32,516 nucleotides of DNA from Fimbriiglobus sp. (GCA_022841795.1 JALHQU010000060.1:1-32516); one strand, 5' to 3'. Positions 1-9,729 are shown, counted from the first letter of the stretch. A program made the numbers and translations. The notes: a model not told the origin generated them from the letters alone.

Positions 1-1427
<1,427 letters not shown>

Positions 1428-1433
1428 GGCGGG

Positions 1434-1512
1434 CCTCTGTGCTGGTGTCCGGGCTTTAGCCCGTTCTTCGTCCCACGACAGACGGCCTAAAGGCCGGACA
1501 CCAACACAGAGG
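1434..1512. repeat. Palindromic element, family A copy 1
   Basis: Arms 1434-1452 and 1494-1512 pair over 19 bases with one mismatch (core TGGTGTCCGG / CCGGACACCA). Inside are two short self-complementary stretches, GGGCTTTAGCCC and GGCCTAAAGGCC. It fills the gap between the convergent stops of the kinase and the VOC gene, so it could end transcription from both sides. A related copy lies at 18886-18955. Confidence 0.8.
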
Positions 1513-1513
1513 G

Positions 1514-1915
1514 TTATTCGGCCCACCGCCCGTCCGCCTCCGGCTCGTACCGCCGGTTCCACTGCAGCAGCTCGATCCGGTTGCCGTCCGGGTCGCGGAC
1601 GAAGAACCGATCCGCCGCCGCGATCGTCACCGTCTCGTCGATGGGTACGCCCTTCGCCCGCAACACCGCCCGTGCCGCCGCCGCATCTGCCACATGCAGG
1701 CAGAAGTGCCGCGGGCTGACCGTGTCCGGGTGCGGCTTGAGCAGCAGGTGCAGGTACGTCCCGCCCAGGTCGTACCACACGGCCACGAAGTCGAACTCCT
1801 TCGGCGCGGGGATCTCCCGCAACCCCAGCACCCCGCCGTAGAAGGCGCGGGCCTTCGCCACGTCGGTGACGACGACGGAGCAGTGGTCGAGGTGGGTGAC
1901 GCCGAGCGGGTTCAT
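1514..1915 (-). CDS. VOC-family (glyoxalase/bleomycin-resistance-like) protein
   Basis: A 133-aa single-domain vicinal-oxygen-chelate protein. The N-terminus (THLDHCSVVVTDVAKARAFY) is the first beta-alpha unit of the fold, with candidate metal ligands at His8 or His11. The second half contains HFCLHVAD and ends in DPDGNRIELLQW, where the Glu of RIEL is the usual last ligand. The length fits one VOC module, which normally works as a dimer. The reaction cannot be read from sequence: family members include glyoxalase I, extradiol dioxygenases and fosfomycin/bleomycin resistance proteins. The start is ATG at 1915, divergent from the NagB/PIG-L gene 89 bases away. Nothing nearby points to a substrate. 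Confidence 0.88.
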   Translation of the reverse strand: MNPLGVTHLDHCSVVVTDVAKARAFYGGVLGLREIPAPKEFDFVAVWYDLGGTYLHLLLKPHPDTVSPRHFCLHVADAAAARAVLRAKGVPIDETVTIAAADRFFVRDPDGNRIELLQWNRRYEPEADGRWAE

Positions 1916-2004
1916 GCCGTCTGTGTAGTCGGTGCCGTCCCCGGCGTCCGGCCGTAAGACAACCGCAGACCCGGACCTACCCTCCCGCGGACCCTCGACC
2001 CTCT

Positions 2005-3948
2005 ATGCCCCCGCCGAACCAGCACCACCTGCTGCCGCACACCCGCGTCCCCGCCCTCCTGTTCCCGAACAGCACCGCCGCCGGCCGGTACGTCGCCCGC
2101 GAGATCGACAAGCTGGTCCGCGCCCGCAACGCGGCCGGCAAGCCGACGGTGCTCGGGCTGGCCACCGGCAGCACCCCGGTCGGCCTGTACCGCGAGCTCA
2201 TCCGCATGCACAAGGAGGAGGGGCTGGACTTCTCGCGGGTCATCACGTTCAACCTGGACGAGTACTTCCCCATCCCGAAGGAGGACCCGCACAGCTACTT
2301 CAAGTGGATGCACGACACCCTGTTCAGCCACATCAACGTGAAGTGGGAGAACATCCACATCCCGGACGGCACCCTCGACCCGGACGAGGTGGAGGAGTTC
2401 TGCCTGACCTACGAGCGGAAGATCCGCGAGGCCGGCGGCATCGACATCCAGATCCTGGGCATCGGCCGCACCGGGCACATCGGGTTCAACGAGCCGGGCA
2501 GCCCGCGGAACAGCCGCACCCGGCTGATCACCCTGGACAGCATCACCCGCCGGGACGCCGCCCCCGGGTTCTTCGGCGAGGAGAACGTGCCCGCCCAGGC
2601 GATCACCATGGGCGTCGCCAGCATCCTGGACGCCCGGCGGGTGTTCCTGATGGCGTTCGGCGAGCACAAGGCGCCGACGGTGGTGAAGGCGGTGGAGCAG
2701 CCGCCGAGCGAGGCGGTGTCGGCCAGCTTCCTGCAAGACCACCCGGACGCCCTGTTCCTGCTCGACCCGGCGGCGGCGGCCGAGACGACGGCGGTGAAGC
2801 GGCCGTGGGAAGTCGGGCCGGTGAACTGGACGCCGGAGCGGACCCGGCAGGCGGTGGTGTGGCTGTCGCTCACGGCGAAGAAGGGGTTGCAGAAGCTGAA
2901 CGACGACGACTTCCGCGAGCACCACCTGTACGAGCTGCTGCGGGAGCAGGGGCCGGCGGAGAGGATCGGCGAGGCGGTGTTCCACGACCGGCTGGGGACC
3001 ATCCAGCCGTACCCCGCCGGCAAGCCGAGCCGGGAGCGTGAGCGACCGGAGGTTTCTACCGCTCCGGTCGCTCACGCTCCCGGCTCGCCGAAAACCATCC
3101 TGGTCTTCTCCCCGCACCCGGACGACGACGTGATTTCGATGGGCGGGACGATCATCCGGCTGGTGGAGCAGGGGCACCGGGTCCACATCGCGTACATGAC
3201 CAGCGGGAACATCGCCGTGTTCGACCACGACGCCCGCCGGTTCGTGGACTTCGTGGACGAGTTCCTGAGCGGGTTCGGCGACGCCTCCGAGAAGAGCATC
3301 GCCGGCACCATCAAAGAGCGGGTGAACCAGTTCCTCGACGCCAAGAAGCCGGGTCAGCCGGACAGCCCGGAAATCCTGGCGGTGAAGGGCATGATCCGGG
3401 CGACCGAGGCCCGCGCGGCGGCCCTGGCGTGCGGCATCCCGGCCGACCAACTGGAGTTCATGGACCTGCGGTTCTACCGCACCGGCACGGTGACGAAGAA
3501 CCCGATCCAGCCGGAAGACATCGACGACATCGTCGCCCTGTTCGGGCGGCTGAAGCCGGACCAGATCTACGTCGCCGGCGAGCTGAGCGACCCGCACGGC
3601 ACCCACCGCACGTGCGCCGAGGCGGTGTACGAGGCCGTCCGCCGGACGCGGAAGGCGGACGCCGTTCCGCCGTTCGAGGTGTGGCTGTACAAGGGGGCGT
3701 GGGAGGAGTGGGAGCCGCACGAGATCGAGATGGCGGTGCCGCTGTCGCCGGACGTACTCGTCCGCAAGAAGGAGGCCATCTTCCGTCACCAGAGCCAGAA
3801 GGACCGGGCGATGTACCCCGGCGGCACCGACCGCCGCGAGTTCTGGCAGCGGGCCGAAGACCGCAACCTGGCGACGGCCAAAACCTACGACGCGCTAGGG
3901 TTGCCCGAGTACTTCGCGCTGGAGGCGTTCGTGCGGTGGAAGGAGTAG
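2005..3948 (+). CDS. NagB-like glucosamine-6-phosphate deaminase fused to a PIG-L deacetylase
   Basis: A 647-aa two-domain protein. Residues about 1-330 form a NagB/SugP isomerase domain: FNLDEYF carries Asp85 (equivalent of E. coli Asp72), and GIGRTGHIGFNEP carries His158 and Glu163. Where E. coli NagB has Asp141, this protein has Thr156. From about residue 365 a PIG-L/LmbE domain follows, with the zinc motif HPDDD starting at His371 and HGTH at His531/His534. Such fusions occur in Bacteroidetes and planctomycetes. Inferred role: N-deacetylation of an amino-sugar compound coupled with deamination/isomerisation in amino-sugar use. The Thr156 change leaves true deaminase activity uncertain. 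Residues about 341-361 of the linker are encoded by a palindromic repeat (3026-3087) inserted in frame. The gene is convergent with the DraG-like gene, 17 bases between stops. Confidence 0.93.
   Translation: MPPPNQHHLLPHTRVPALLFPNSTAAGRYVAREIDKLVRARNAAGKPTVLGLATGSTPVGLYRELIRMHKEEGLDFSRVITFNLDEYFPIPKEDPHSYFKWMHDTLFSHINVKWENIHIPDGTLDPDEVEEFCLTYERKIREAGGIDIQILGIGRTGHIGFNEPGSPRNSRTRLITLDSITRRDAAPGFFGEENVPAQAITMGVASILDARRVFLMAFGEHKAPTVVKAVEQPPSEAVSASFLQDHPDALFLLDPAAAAETTAVKRPWEVGPVNWTPERTRQAVVWLSLTAKKGLQKLNDDDFREHHLYELLREQGPAERIGEAVFHDRLGTIQPYPAGKPSRERERPEVSTAPVAHAPGSPKTILVFSPHPDDDVISMGGTIIRLVEQGHRVHIAYMTSGNIAVFDHDARRFVDFVDEFLSGFGDASEKSIAGTIKERVNQFLDAKKPGQPDSPEILAVKGMIRATEARAAALACGIPADQLEFMDLRFYRTGTVTKNPIQPEDIDDIVALFGRLKPDQIYVAGELSDPHGTHRTCAEAVYEAVRRTRKADAVPPFEVWLYKGAWEEWEPHEIEMAVPLSPDVLVRKKEAIFRHQSQKDRAMYPGGTDRREFWQRAEDRNLATAKTYDALGLPEYFALEAFVRWKE
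3026..3087. repeat. Palindromic element, family B copy 1, inside the NagB-PIG-L gene
   Basis: Perfect 25-bp arms at 3026-3050 and 3063-3087 with a 12-base spacer. The arm begins CGAGCCGGGAGCGTGAGCGA. It is read through as low-complexity linker (SRERERPE... PVAHAPGS) between the two enzyme domains. The same arm recurs at 6034-6098, between genes. Confidence 0.9.
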
Positions 3949-3951
3949 CCG

Positions 3952-3967
3952 AAGCCGCTTGCGGCTT
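3952..3967. terminator. Short hairpin between convergent genes
   Basis: AAGCCGC (3952-3958) and GCGGCTT (3961-3967) form a 7-bp stem with a 2-base loop, spanning the gap between the NagB-PIG-L stop (3946-3948) and the DraG-like stop (3966-3968). No T-run follows, so a terminator role is inference only. Confidence 0.35.
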
Positions 3968-4889
3968 AGCCGCCGGCGGCCAGCCCGTACAGCTCATCCG
4001 CCCGCTGTTCGATCAGCTCGCGCATCGCCAGCTTCGCCCGCCACTCGGCGGGGATGCCGGCCTCGCCGTAGAACGCCCCGGCGATCTGCCCGTACACCGC
4101 CCCGGTGGTGTCCGCGTCGTCGCCCAGGTTCACCGCCAGCAGCGCGCCGGACCGGAAGTCGCTCGTGCGGTGGAACGCCCAAAGCGCCGCCTCCAGCGAC
4201 TTCACCACATACCCGCTGCCGACGATCTGCGGCGGGTCGTTCAGCTTGAACGACCCGTTGGTAATCGCGTTGATCTTCGGCGTCAGCGGCTGGCGGTCCC
4301 ACAGTCCCGGCACCGGCGAAAACCCTGCCGACAGCAGTTCCTCCTTCGGCCGCCCCTCCAGCGCCCCGACGATGATCCCGCCCATGTACCCGCAGGCGTC
4401 CATACACTCGGTCGCCCCGTGGGTGGTGAGGGACGAGCGGGCCGAGTACTCGACCGCCTGCTCCGGGTTGGCCGAGTACCGCATGGGCACCGGGGCCAGC
4501 CGCATGATGCTGCCGTTGCCCGCGCTGTTGTCCGCCGGCCGCGGGGCGAACCGCTTCGCCTCCCGGAACGCCGCCAGCGACGCCCGCGTCTGGTTGCCGA
4601 TGTCGAAGCACCGCCCCTTCACGCTCAGGTGCCCGTGCTGCCACCACCGGCAGTACGTTTCGAGCTGGTGCGTCTCGTCGAACCCTTTCTCCACCAGGCT
4701 CTCGGCCAGGCACAGGGCCATCGACGTGTCGTCCGTCCACTCGCCGGGCTTCAACTGGAACGGCCCGCCGCCGACGATGTCCGACAGCGGGGCGAACGAG
4801 CCGGGCGGGGAGAACTCGACGGTGGTGCCGAGCGCGTCCCCGGCGGCCAGCCCGAGCAGACACCCGCGGAAGCGTTGGCGTTCCAGCAT
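3966..4889 (-). CDS. ADP-ribosylglycohydrolase (DraG-like) family protein
   Basis: A 307-aa protein of the DraG/ARH fold, which removes ADP-ribose from proteins or small molecules using two metal ions. The N-terminus FRGCLLGLAAGDALG is the family signature. The first metal motif WTDDTSMA holds Thr52, Asp53 and Asp54; the second, GDDADTTGAVYGQIAGA, starts at Gly256 with Asp257, Asp258 and Asp260. All expected ligands are present, so it is probably active. Start is ATG at 4889, preceded by a good ribosome-binding site (GGAGG six bases upstream). No ADP-ribosyltransferase or nitrogenase gene is in view, so the target is unknown. It is divergent from the protease gene, with a palindrome between them. 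Confidence 0.92.
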   Translation of the reverse strand: MLERQRFRGCLLGLAAGDALGTTVEFSPPGSFAPLSDIVGGGPFQLKPGEWTDDTSMALCLAESLVEKGFDETHQLETYCRWWQHGHLSVKGRCFDIGNQTRASLAAFREAKRFAPRPADNSAGNGSIMRLAPVPMRYSANPEQAVEYSARSSLTTHGATECMDACGYMGGIIVGALEGRPKEELLSAGFSPVPGLWDRQPLTPKINAITNGSFKLNDPPQIVGSGYVVKSLEAALWAFHRTSDFRSGALLAVNLGDDADTTGAVYGQIAGAFYGEAGIPAEWRAKLAMRELIEQRADELYGLAAGG

Positions 4890-4920
4890 GATGAACCTCC
4901 GAAGCCCTCACCCCGATCTT

Positions 4921-4985
4921 CTTCCGTGGCACCGGCGGCCCGCCGGTGATGCCCGAACACCGGCGGGCCGCCGGTGCCACGGAAG
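4921..4985. repeat. Palindromic element, family E full copy
   Basis: Perfect 28-bp arms at 4921-4948 and 4958-4985 with a 9-base loop; the core is GGCACCGGCGGCCCGCCGG. After a short unpaired step the stem resumes with CTCACCCC (4907-4914) against GGGGTGAG (4988-4995). It lies in the divergent gap between the DraG-like gene and the protease gene, next to the candidate promoter of the latter. A single arm recurs at 22961-22985. Confidence 0.9.
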
Positions 4986-4990
4986 TGGGG

Positions 4991-5019
4991 GTGAGACGCC
5001 TCACGCCCTCCGGTACAAT
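4991..5019 (+). promoter_or_regulatory. Candidate sigma-70-type promoter of the protease gene
   Basis: A -10-like TACAAT at 5014-5019 and a weak -35-like GTGAGA at 4991-4996, spaced by 17 bases and 30 bases before the ATG at 5050. The -35 overlaps the distal arm of the family E palindrome. Prediction from pattern only. Confidence 0.4.
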
Positions 5020-5049
5020 TCCCCGGCCCCATCCTATCCGGACCCCGCC

Positions 5050-6018
5050 ATGCGTGCGCTCCGTTTGTCCGCCCCGGTGTTGCTCGTGGTCGCCGCCGTC
5101 GGGGTCGCGCTCGCCGACAAGCCGAAGCCGGCGGCGGCCGAGTTCACCGACGACACCAAGCTGCTGGACGACTTCACCAAGAAGCTCGGCGAGCTGGTGA
5201 AGGCGGACAAGGGGATGAAGCCGGCCGACCTGAAGGCGGCGGTCGGGGAGAAGAAAACTGCGAAGGTGACGCCGGCAAAGCTGAATGACAAGCCGCTGTC
5301 ACCGGAAGAGGTGGGCGAGCGGGTGCGGGCGGGCGTGTTCCTGTTCGGGTCGGTGGTCGGGGACAAGGAGAACGGGTTCGACCAGGGGCGGATGGCGACG
5401 GCGTGGGCGGCGACGGCGGACGGCGTGCTGGTGACGAACTGGCACGTGTTCGACGCCATCGAGGACGACGAACACTACGGGGCGATGGCGGCGGATGGGA
5501 CGGTGTACCCGCTGGTCGAGGTGCTGGCGGTGGACAAGGCGGCGGACGTGGCGGTGGTGAAGATCGCGGCGAAGGGGCTGACCCCGCTGCCGCTGGCCGA
5601 CAAGCCGGCGAAGGTGGGGGCGTGGGTGGGCGTACTCGGACACCCCGGCGATCGGTACTACACGTTCACCCAGGGGCACGTCAGCCGGTACTCGACGTAC
5701 ACCGAGGACGACGACACGGTGACGCGGTGGATGAGCATCACCGCGGATTACGCCTACGGGTCGAGCGGGTCGCCGGTGGTGGACAGGTTCGGGAACGTGG
5801 TGGGCATGGCGGCGCTGACCGAGAACATCGACTACCCGGACGACGGCGGGGCGGCGGACAAGGCGGTGCGGAAGCGGATGGTCCGCCGGGCGGTGAAGCT
5901 GCGAGACGACGACAAGAAGAAGGAGGCGGCCCCGCCGCCGGTGCCGTCGGCGTTGCAGATGGTGGTGAAGTTGACCGTCCCCGCCGCCGACGTGCGGGCG
6001 GTGCTGCAAAGCAAATAG
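5050..6018 (+). CDS. Secreted trypsin-like serine protease (S1C/HtrA-type fold)
   Basis: A 322-aa protein starting at ATG 5050 with a clear signal peptide (hydrophobic residues about 6-20, likely cleavage after LAD or nearby), so it should act outside the cytoplasmic membrane. A helical Lys-rich segment (about 30-90) precedes the protease domain. The catalytic triad can be assigned: His132 in TNWHVFDA, Asp166 in ADVAVVKI, and Ser241 in GSSGSPVVD. The loop between His and Asp is typical of HtrA-like enzymes. No PDZ domain follows: the protein ends in a charged Lys/Glu stretch and an Ala/Pro tail. It resembles trypsin-like peptidases of planctomycetes with unknown substrates. The frame is open well upstream through antisense DraG sequence, but that extension has no family match and would remove the signal peptide position. 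Confidence 0.9.
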   Translation: MRALRLSAPVLLVVAAVGVALADKPKPAAAEFTDDTKLLDDFTKKLGELVKADKGMKPADLKAAVGEKKTAKVTPAKLNDKPLSPEEVGERVRAGVFLFGSVVGDKENGFDQGRMATAWAATADGVLVTNWHVFDAIEDDEHYGAMAADGTVYPLVEVLAVDKAADVAVVKIAAKGLTPLPLADKPAKVGAWVGVLGHPGDRYYTFTQGHVSRYSTYTEDDDTVTRWMSITADYAYGSSGSPVVDRFGNVVGMAALTENIDYPDDGGAADKAVRKRMVRRAVKLRDDDKKKEAAPPPVPSALQMVVKLTVPAADVRAVLQSK

Positions 6019-6033
6019 GGCGGGCCGAATCGT

Positions 6034-6098
6034 GGCGAGCCGGGAGCGTGAGCGACCGGAGGGTGAAAACCTCCGGTCGCTCACGCTCCCGGCTCGCC
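6034..6098. repeat. Palindromic element, family B copy 2
   Basis: Perfect 29-bp arms at 6034-6062 and 6070-6098 with a 7-base loop (GTGAAAA). The arm sequence is that of the copy inside the NagB-PIG-L gene. It lies between the convergent stops of the protease (6018) and the helicase (6110) and could act as a bidirectional terminator. Confidence 0.92.
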
Positions 6099-6109
6099 GC
6101 TTCACACCT

Positions 6110-9100
6110 CTACTCCCCCAGCTTCTCCACCGCTGCGGCGATCCGCCGCCGCTCTTCGGCTGTGAGCCGTTTTTGCGCGTCCGGGTTCGCCAGCAGTTCG
6201 GCCAGCGATTCGAGCATCTGCACGGCGGTGGGCAGCAGGGTCGGGCCGGCGTCGAGCGCCGGCACCACCGGCGGCGGGGGCGGTACCGACTCCACCACCG
6301 GGTCGGCCCGCTTCTCACCGATCATCTCCCGCACCGCGTCCAGGAACCCGCCGGGGTTCACCGCCGCGAACGCGATCTCGTCCTCCTCCCCGTCGAACAC
6401 CCCGGCGAACAGCCCCTGCTTCCGCTCCAGCGTCCGCAGCACCTGCTCCTCGATCGTCCCGCGGGTGACCAGGTTGATGACCCGCACCGGCCGCTCCTGC
6501 CCCATGCGGTGGACGCGGGCGATCCGCTGCTCCAGCACCGCCGGGTTCCACGGCAGTTCCAGGTTCACCACGGTGTCGGCCATCTGTAAGTTCAGCCCCA
6601 CCCCGCCGGCGTCGGTGCTCAGGAACACCCGGCACTTCGGGTCGGTCTTGAACCGCTCCAGCGCCGCCTTGCGGTCCTTCCCGCTCAGCCCGCCGTGCAA
6701 GAGCGCGTACCCCACCCCCTTCCGCTCCAGGGTGGACGCCGCCAGGTTGAGCATCGTCTCCCACTGGCTGAACACCACCAGCTTGTGCGGCCCGCCGGAC
6801 AGCAGTTCGGGCAGCAGGTCGCTCAACTCGTCCAGCTTGGGCGAGTGGTGGGTGGTCTTGTCGAACAGGAACGTGCTGTCGCAGATCAGCCGCAGGTTCG
6901 ACAGGCAGGCCAGGATCCGCTTGCGGTCCAGGTCGGTGAGGAAGTTCTTCGTCAGCAGCCGGGCGAGGGCGGTCCGCTGCTCCTCGTAGGGCTTCCGCTG
7001 CTCCTCGCTGAGTTCGACGAACACGGTGTTGTCGGTGCGGGCGGGCAACTCGGTCAGCACCTCGCCGCGGGTGCGGCGGAGGAAGATCGGCTCCAGCCGC
7101 TCGCGGATGGTGTCCAGGTTGCGGTAGCCGGTCAGGTTGCCCTTGTCGTCCAGAACCCGGTGGTCGTGCAGGAACTGGAAGGCCGGGCCGAACCGCCGCT
7201 CGTCCACGAACTGCACGATGCTGTACAGCTCCTCCAGCTTGTTCTCCAGCGGGGTGCCGGTGAGCACGATGGCGTACCGGCTGACGAGCTTCTTCACCGC
7301 CCGGCTGGTCTTCGACTCCCAGTTCTTGATCCGCTGGGCCTCGTCCAGCACGATCAGGTCCGGGTTCCAGGCGTTGATGGCGTCGCGGTCCCGCACCACC
7401 TGCTCGTAGTTCACCAGCCGGTAGAAGGTGGGGGCGGCGTACTGGTCCTGGCGGTCGTCCGGCCCGCCCTCGATCACCTGCACCGCCCGCCGGGTGAACT
7501 TCCGGATCTCCCCTTCCCACTGGTACTTCACGCTCGCCGGGGCGACCACCAGCACCCGCCCGATGCCCCGCTCGCGGGCCAGCAGTTCCACCGCCGCGAG
7601 CGTCTGAATGGTGTTGTGGCACAGCACGTCGGCGGCGACGTAGTTGTGGTGCCCCTCCACCTCGTAGTCGTACACCCACCCGCGGTACTGCTCGTCCGTC
7701 ACGGATTCGACGCGGGCGTAGAACACGTCGCGTTCGCAGAGTTCGCTGAGTTGATCTCGCGCCCGGACGAGCGCTTCGCGGTCCAGCCGCCGGTACGCCG
7801 TCAGCGTGCCGGCCGTCCATTTCGACTTCCGCAGCGTGGCGTAGCTCGTCAGCCGTTCGCCGCTCAGGATGGCGTCGATGGCCGTCGTCACCTTCGCGGT
7901 CGTGTCTCGGGACAGGTTCTGGGTGGAGTAGAAGTACTGCGTGCCGACGCCGAAGTGTCGCTGCGGCAACCCCGTCGATTCGGCGAGGGCCGCGACCAGA
8001 TCGGCCACGGGCACCCCCTCGACGTTCGTGTTCGCCCGCACCGCCGTCACCTCGGCCAGTGCCTGCTGTTTCGCTTCGTCGGCGAACCCGATGAGGTCGC
8101 GGAACAGCCGGACGGCGTTCCCGCCGAGCGTGCCGATCTGGTACTCGCGGCGGATGCCCGTGCCGTTCGTCGCCCGCTTCTGCCGCCGCTTCACCCGCAG
8201 CCAGATGCCGAACCGCCGCAGCATGGTGCGGAGTTGCAGCATCAGCCACCGCGACGCCGACACGATCTCAACCAGCCGCTGCCTGCGGGACACACCCCCC
8301 TCGGCGGCGAAGTAGTGCCGGAGGAACAGCTGCACGGTGGCGTCGTCCGCCGACACGATGCGATCCGGAATCTTCTTCCCGGCCGACTTGTGCCCCCACT
8401 CGTACCCGAACGCGGTCAGGAACTCGCGGTACGGCTTGCTGCTGACGGTGATGTAGGCCGCTTTGCCCGCCGGTCGGGAGATGGTCAGGCTGTTCAGCCC
8501 CACCCTGTGTCGGTCGCCGAAGCGGATCGCCACCTCCCGCAGCCGTTCGAGCCGCGCCACGTCCGCCTGGGTGATCGTCGCCGTCGCCCGATCGGGTTGC
8601 TCGTAACCCTCGGAAATCTGCCAGGCGAGCAACTCGGTCAGGTCGGGATCGACCGGCGTTCCTTGCCAGGCGAGGCGGCGGGGGACGCACGCCACGTCAC
8701 CCACCTGCAACCGGTTCGTCCACCCGTCCCGGCCGAGCAGCTTGTGCCGGCGGGTGACGGTCAACTCGCTCCCGTCGTCAAGAACCAGCCGGCGGACGGG
8801 TTCGTCGATCCGCTGGCGGTACAACCGCACGATCCGGGCCGGGTGGATGCCGCCAGGGCCGATGGCATTGACAACTAACGGGGTGGTCGGTGCGGCCCAT
8901 TCCCCTTCGCCGTCCGAACTCGGGGTGCCGGCGTACCGCTCCCAGACCCGTTCGGCCGTCTCGATCGCCCCGTTCACAAACACCGGGGTGTCTGCCCCCA
9001 CGCACTTGCCCAGCCCCATGTCGTCGCCGAGGATTGACCGGCCGCGGCAGGCCAGGAACAGGGCGCCCCGCGTCTGGTAGTCGTACAGCGGCACGCTCAG

Positions 9101-9688
9101 CAGGTTCAGGTCGAGGGTGCCGGCGGCGAGCTGGGCCAGCCACTCGTCCTCCCGCCGCCGCATGTCGATGCGTTCCAGCTCGCGGTCGAGGAAGTCGAGC
9201 GCGTCGGAGTGGACCGTCACCTCCTCCGGCACCTTCTCCACGTCGGCGATCAGGTCCTCGAACCGCCCGCGGCCGGACCACAGCCCCTTGTCGTCGAAAT
9301 ACTTCTTCGCCACCGCCGCCAGCTTGTCGGTGTGCCGCGGGGGCAGGTGGATGCCGAGTTGCAGGGCCTCGCCGTAGTGCAGGTACACCTCCGGCCGCAC
9401 CACCGCCGCCTTCTTCTTCCGCACGTGCGCCGGGTTGTCGTCCTTCAGCTCCTCCAGCACCGCCTCGATGTGCTTGCAGGTGCCCAGGGTGTTCGCCTTG
9501 AAGTCCGGGCAGGTGCAGGTGTTGTCGCCGGTGTCGAACCCGCGGATCGCCACCGCGTACGCCCCGCCGGTCTGCGGGTTCGACACGGCGTAGTCGGAGA
9601 ACACCCGGTTCTTGCCCAGGTTCTTGATGTGGTACCGCCCGGCCTTCGCCCGCTGCCGGCGGATCTCGATCTGCTCTTCCCGCAGCAT
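6110..9688 (-). CDS. SNF2-family DNA helicase/translocase with SWIM zinc finger, interrupted by an intein
   Basis: A 1192-aa precursor from ATG 9688, or 728 aa after removal of the intein. The N-terminal SWIM finger is CTC...CKH (Cys58, Cys60, Cys71, His73). The SNF2 ATPase follows: Walker A reads DDMGLGK then continues, after the intein, as TIQTLA; the DEAQ box is at 782-785; the helicase C-terminal domain has STDAGGVGLNLQ and the arginine-finger motif HRMGQ. It should use ATP to move on or remodel DNA or protein-DNA complexes; the SWIM finger may add DNA or protein contacts. ATG 9688 is preferred over GTG 9766, because MLREEQIEIRR begins the conserved part and a TACAAT box lies between the two. 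The gene follows Fur and a 193-aa protein on the same strand. No partner defence genes (methylase, PLD nuclease) are nearby. Confidence 0.95.
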   Translation of the reverse strand: MLREEQIEIRRQRAKAGRYHIKNLGKNRVFSDYAVSNPQTGGAYAVAIRGFDTGDNTCTCPDFKANTLGTCKHIEAVLEELKDDNPAHVRKKKAAVVRPEVYLHYGEALQLGIHLPPRHTDKLAAVAKKYFDDKGLWSGRGRFEDLIADVEKVPEEVTVHSDALDFLDRELERIDMRRREDEWLAQLAAGTLDLNLLSVPLYDYQTRGALFLACRGRSILGDDMGLGKCVGADTPVFVNGAIETAERVWERYAGTPSSDGEGEWAAPTTPLVVNAIGPGGIHPARIVRLYRQRIDEPVRRLVLDDGSELTVTRRHKLLGRDGWTNRLQVGDVACVPRRLAWQGTPVDPDLTELLAWQISEGYEQPDRATATITQADVARLERLREVAIRFGDRHRVGLNSLTISRPAGKAAYITVSSKPYREFLTAFGYEWGHKSAGKKIPDRIVSADDATVQLFLRHYFAAEGGVSRRQRLVEIVSASRWLMLQLRTMLRRFGIWLRVKRRQKRATNGTGIRREYQIGTLGGNAVRLFRDLIGFADEAKQQALAEVTAVRANTNVEGVPVADLVAALAESTGLPQRHFGVGTQYFYSTQNLSRDTTAKVTTAIDAILSGERLTSYATLRKSKWTAGTLTAYRRLDREALVRARDQLSELCERDVFYARVESVTDEQYRGWVYDYEVEGHHNYVAADVLCHNTIQTLAAVELLARERGIGRVLVVAPASVKYQWEGEIRKFTRRAVQVIEGGPDDRQDQYAAPTFYRLVNYEQVVRDRDAINAWNPDLIVLDEAQRIKNWESKTSRAVKKLVSRYAIVLTGTPLENKLEELYSIVQFVDERRFGPAFQFLHDHRVLDDKGNLTGYRNLDTIRERLEPIFLRRTRGEVLTELPARTDNTVFVELSEEQRKPYEEQRTALARLLTKNFLTDLDRKRILACLSNLRLICDSTFLFDKTTHHSPKLDELSDLLPELLSGGPHKLVVFSQWETMLNLAASTLERKGVGYALLHGGLSGKDRKAALERFKTDPKCRVFLSTDAGGVGLNLQMADTVVNLELPWNPAVLEQRIARVHRMGQERPVRVINLVTRGTIEEQVLRTLERKQGLFAGVFDGEEDEIAFAAVNPGGFLDAVREMIGEKRADPVVESVPPPPPVVPALDAGPTLLPTAVQMLESLAELLANPDAQKRLTAEERRRIAAAVEKLGE
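7613..9004 (-). mobile_element. Intein with LAGLIDADG-type homing endonuclease in the helicase Walker A motif
   Basis: 464 residues from Cys1 (codon 9002-9004) to Asn464 (7613-7615). Block A is CVGADTPVF; block B has TVTRRH with Thr84 and His87; the C-terminal blocks read VYDYEVEGHHNYVA and VLCHN, giving the penultimate His463 and terminal Asn464. The +1 extein residue is Thr. Removal rejoins GLGK with TIQTL, an intact SNF2 Walker A motif. The middle carries two LAGLIDADG-like helices: LLAWQISEGY (125-134) and FLRHYFAAEGGV (227-238), with Glu132 and Glu235 where the catalytic acids are expected. Splicing residues are complete, so self-splicing is expected. Endonuclease activity is plausible but the motifs are divergent. 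Inteins at ATP-binding motifs of SNF2 helicases are known in other bacteria. Confidence 0.95.
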
Positions 9689-9729
9689 GGGTGGGTGGTG
9701 CCGTCGGTCGGGTGTGGTTGCAAGGGGGA

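Noticed and set aside
1912-3789. Long antisense frame (625 codons) opposite the NagB-PIG-L gene
   Set aside because: Its translation is Arg/His/Val-rich without domain character; it is a by-product of very high GC in the opposite gene.
4105-5049. Upstream extension of the protease frame
   Set aside because: It runs antisense through the DraG-like gene and would bury the signal peptide.
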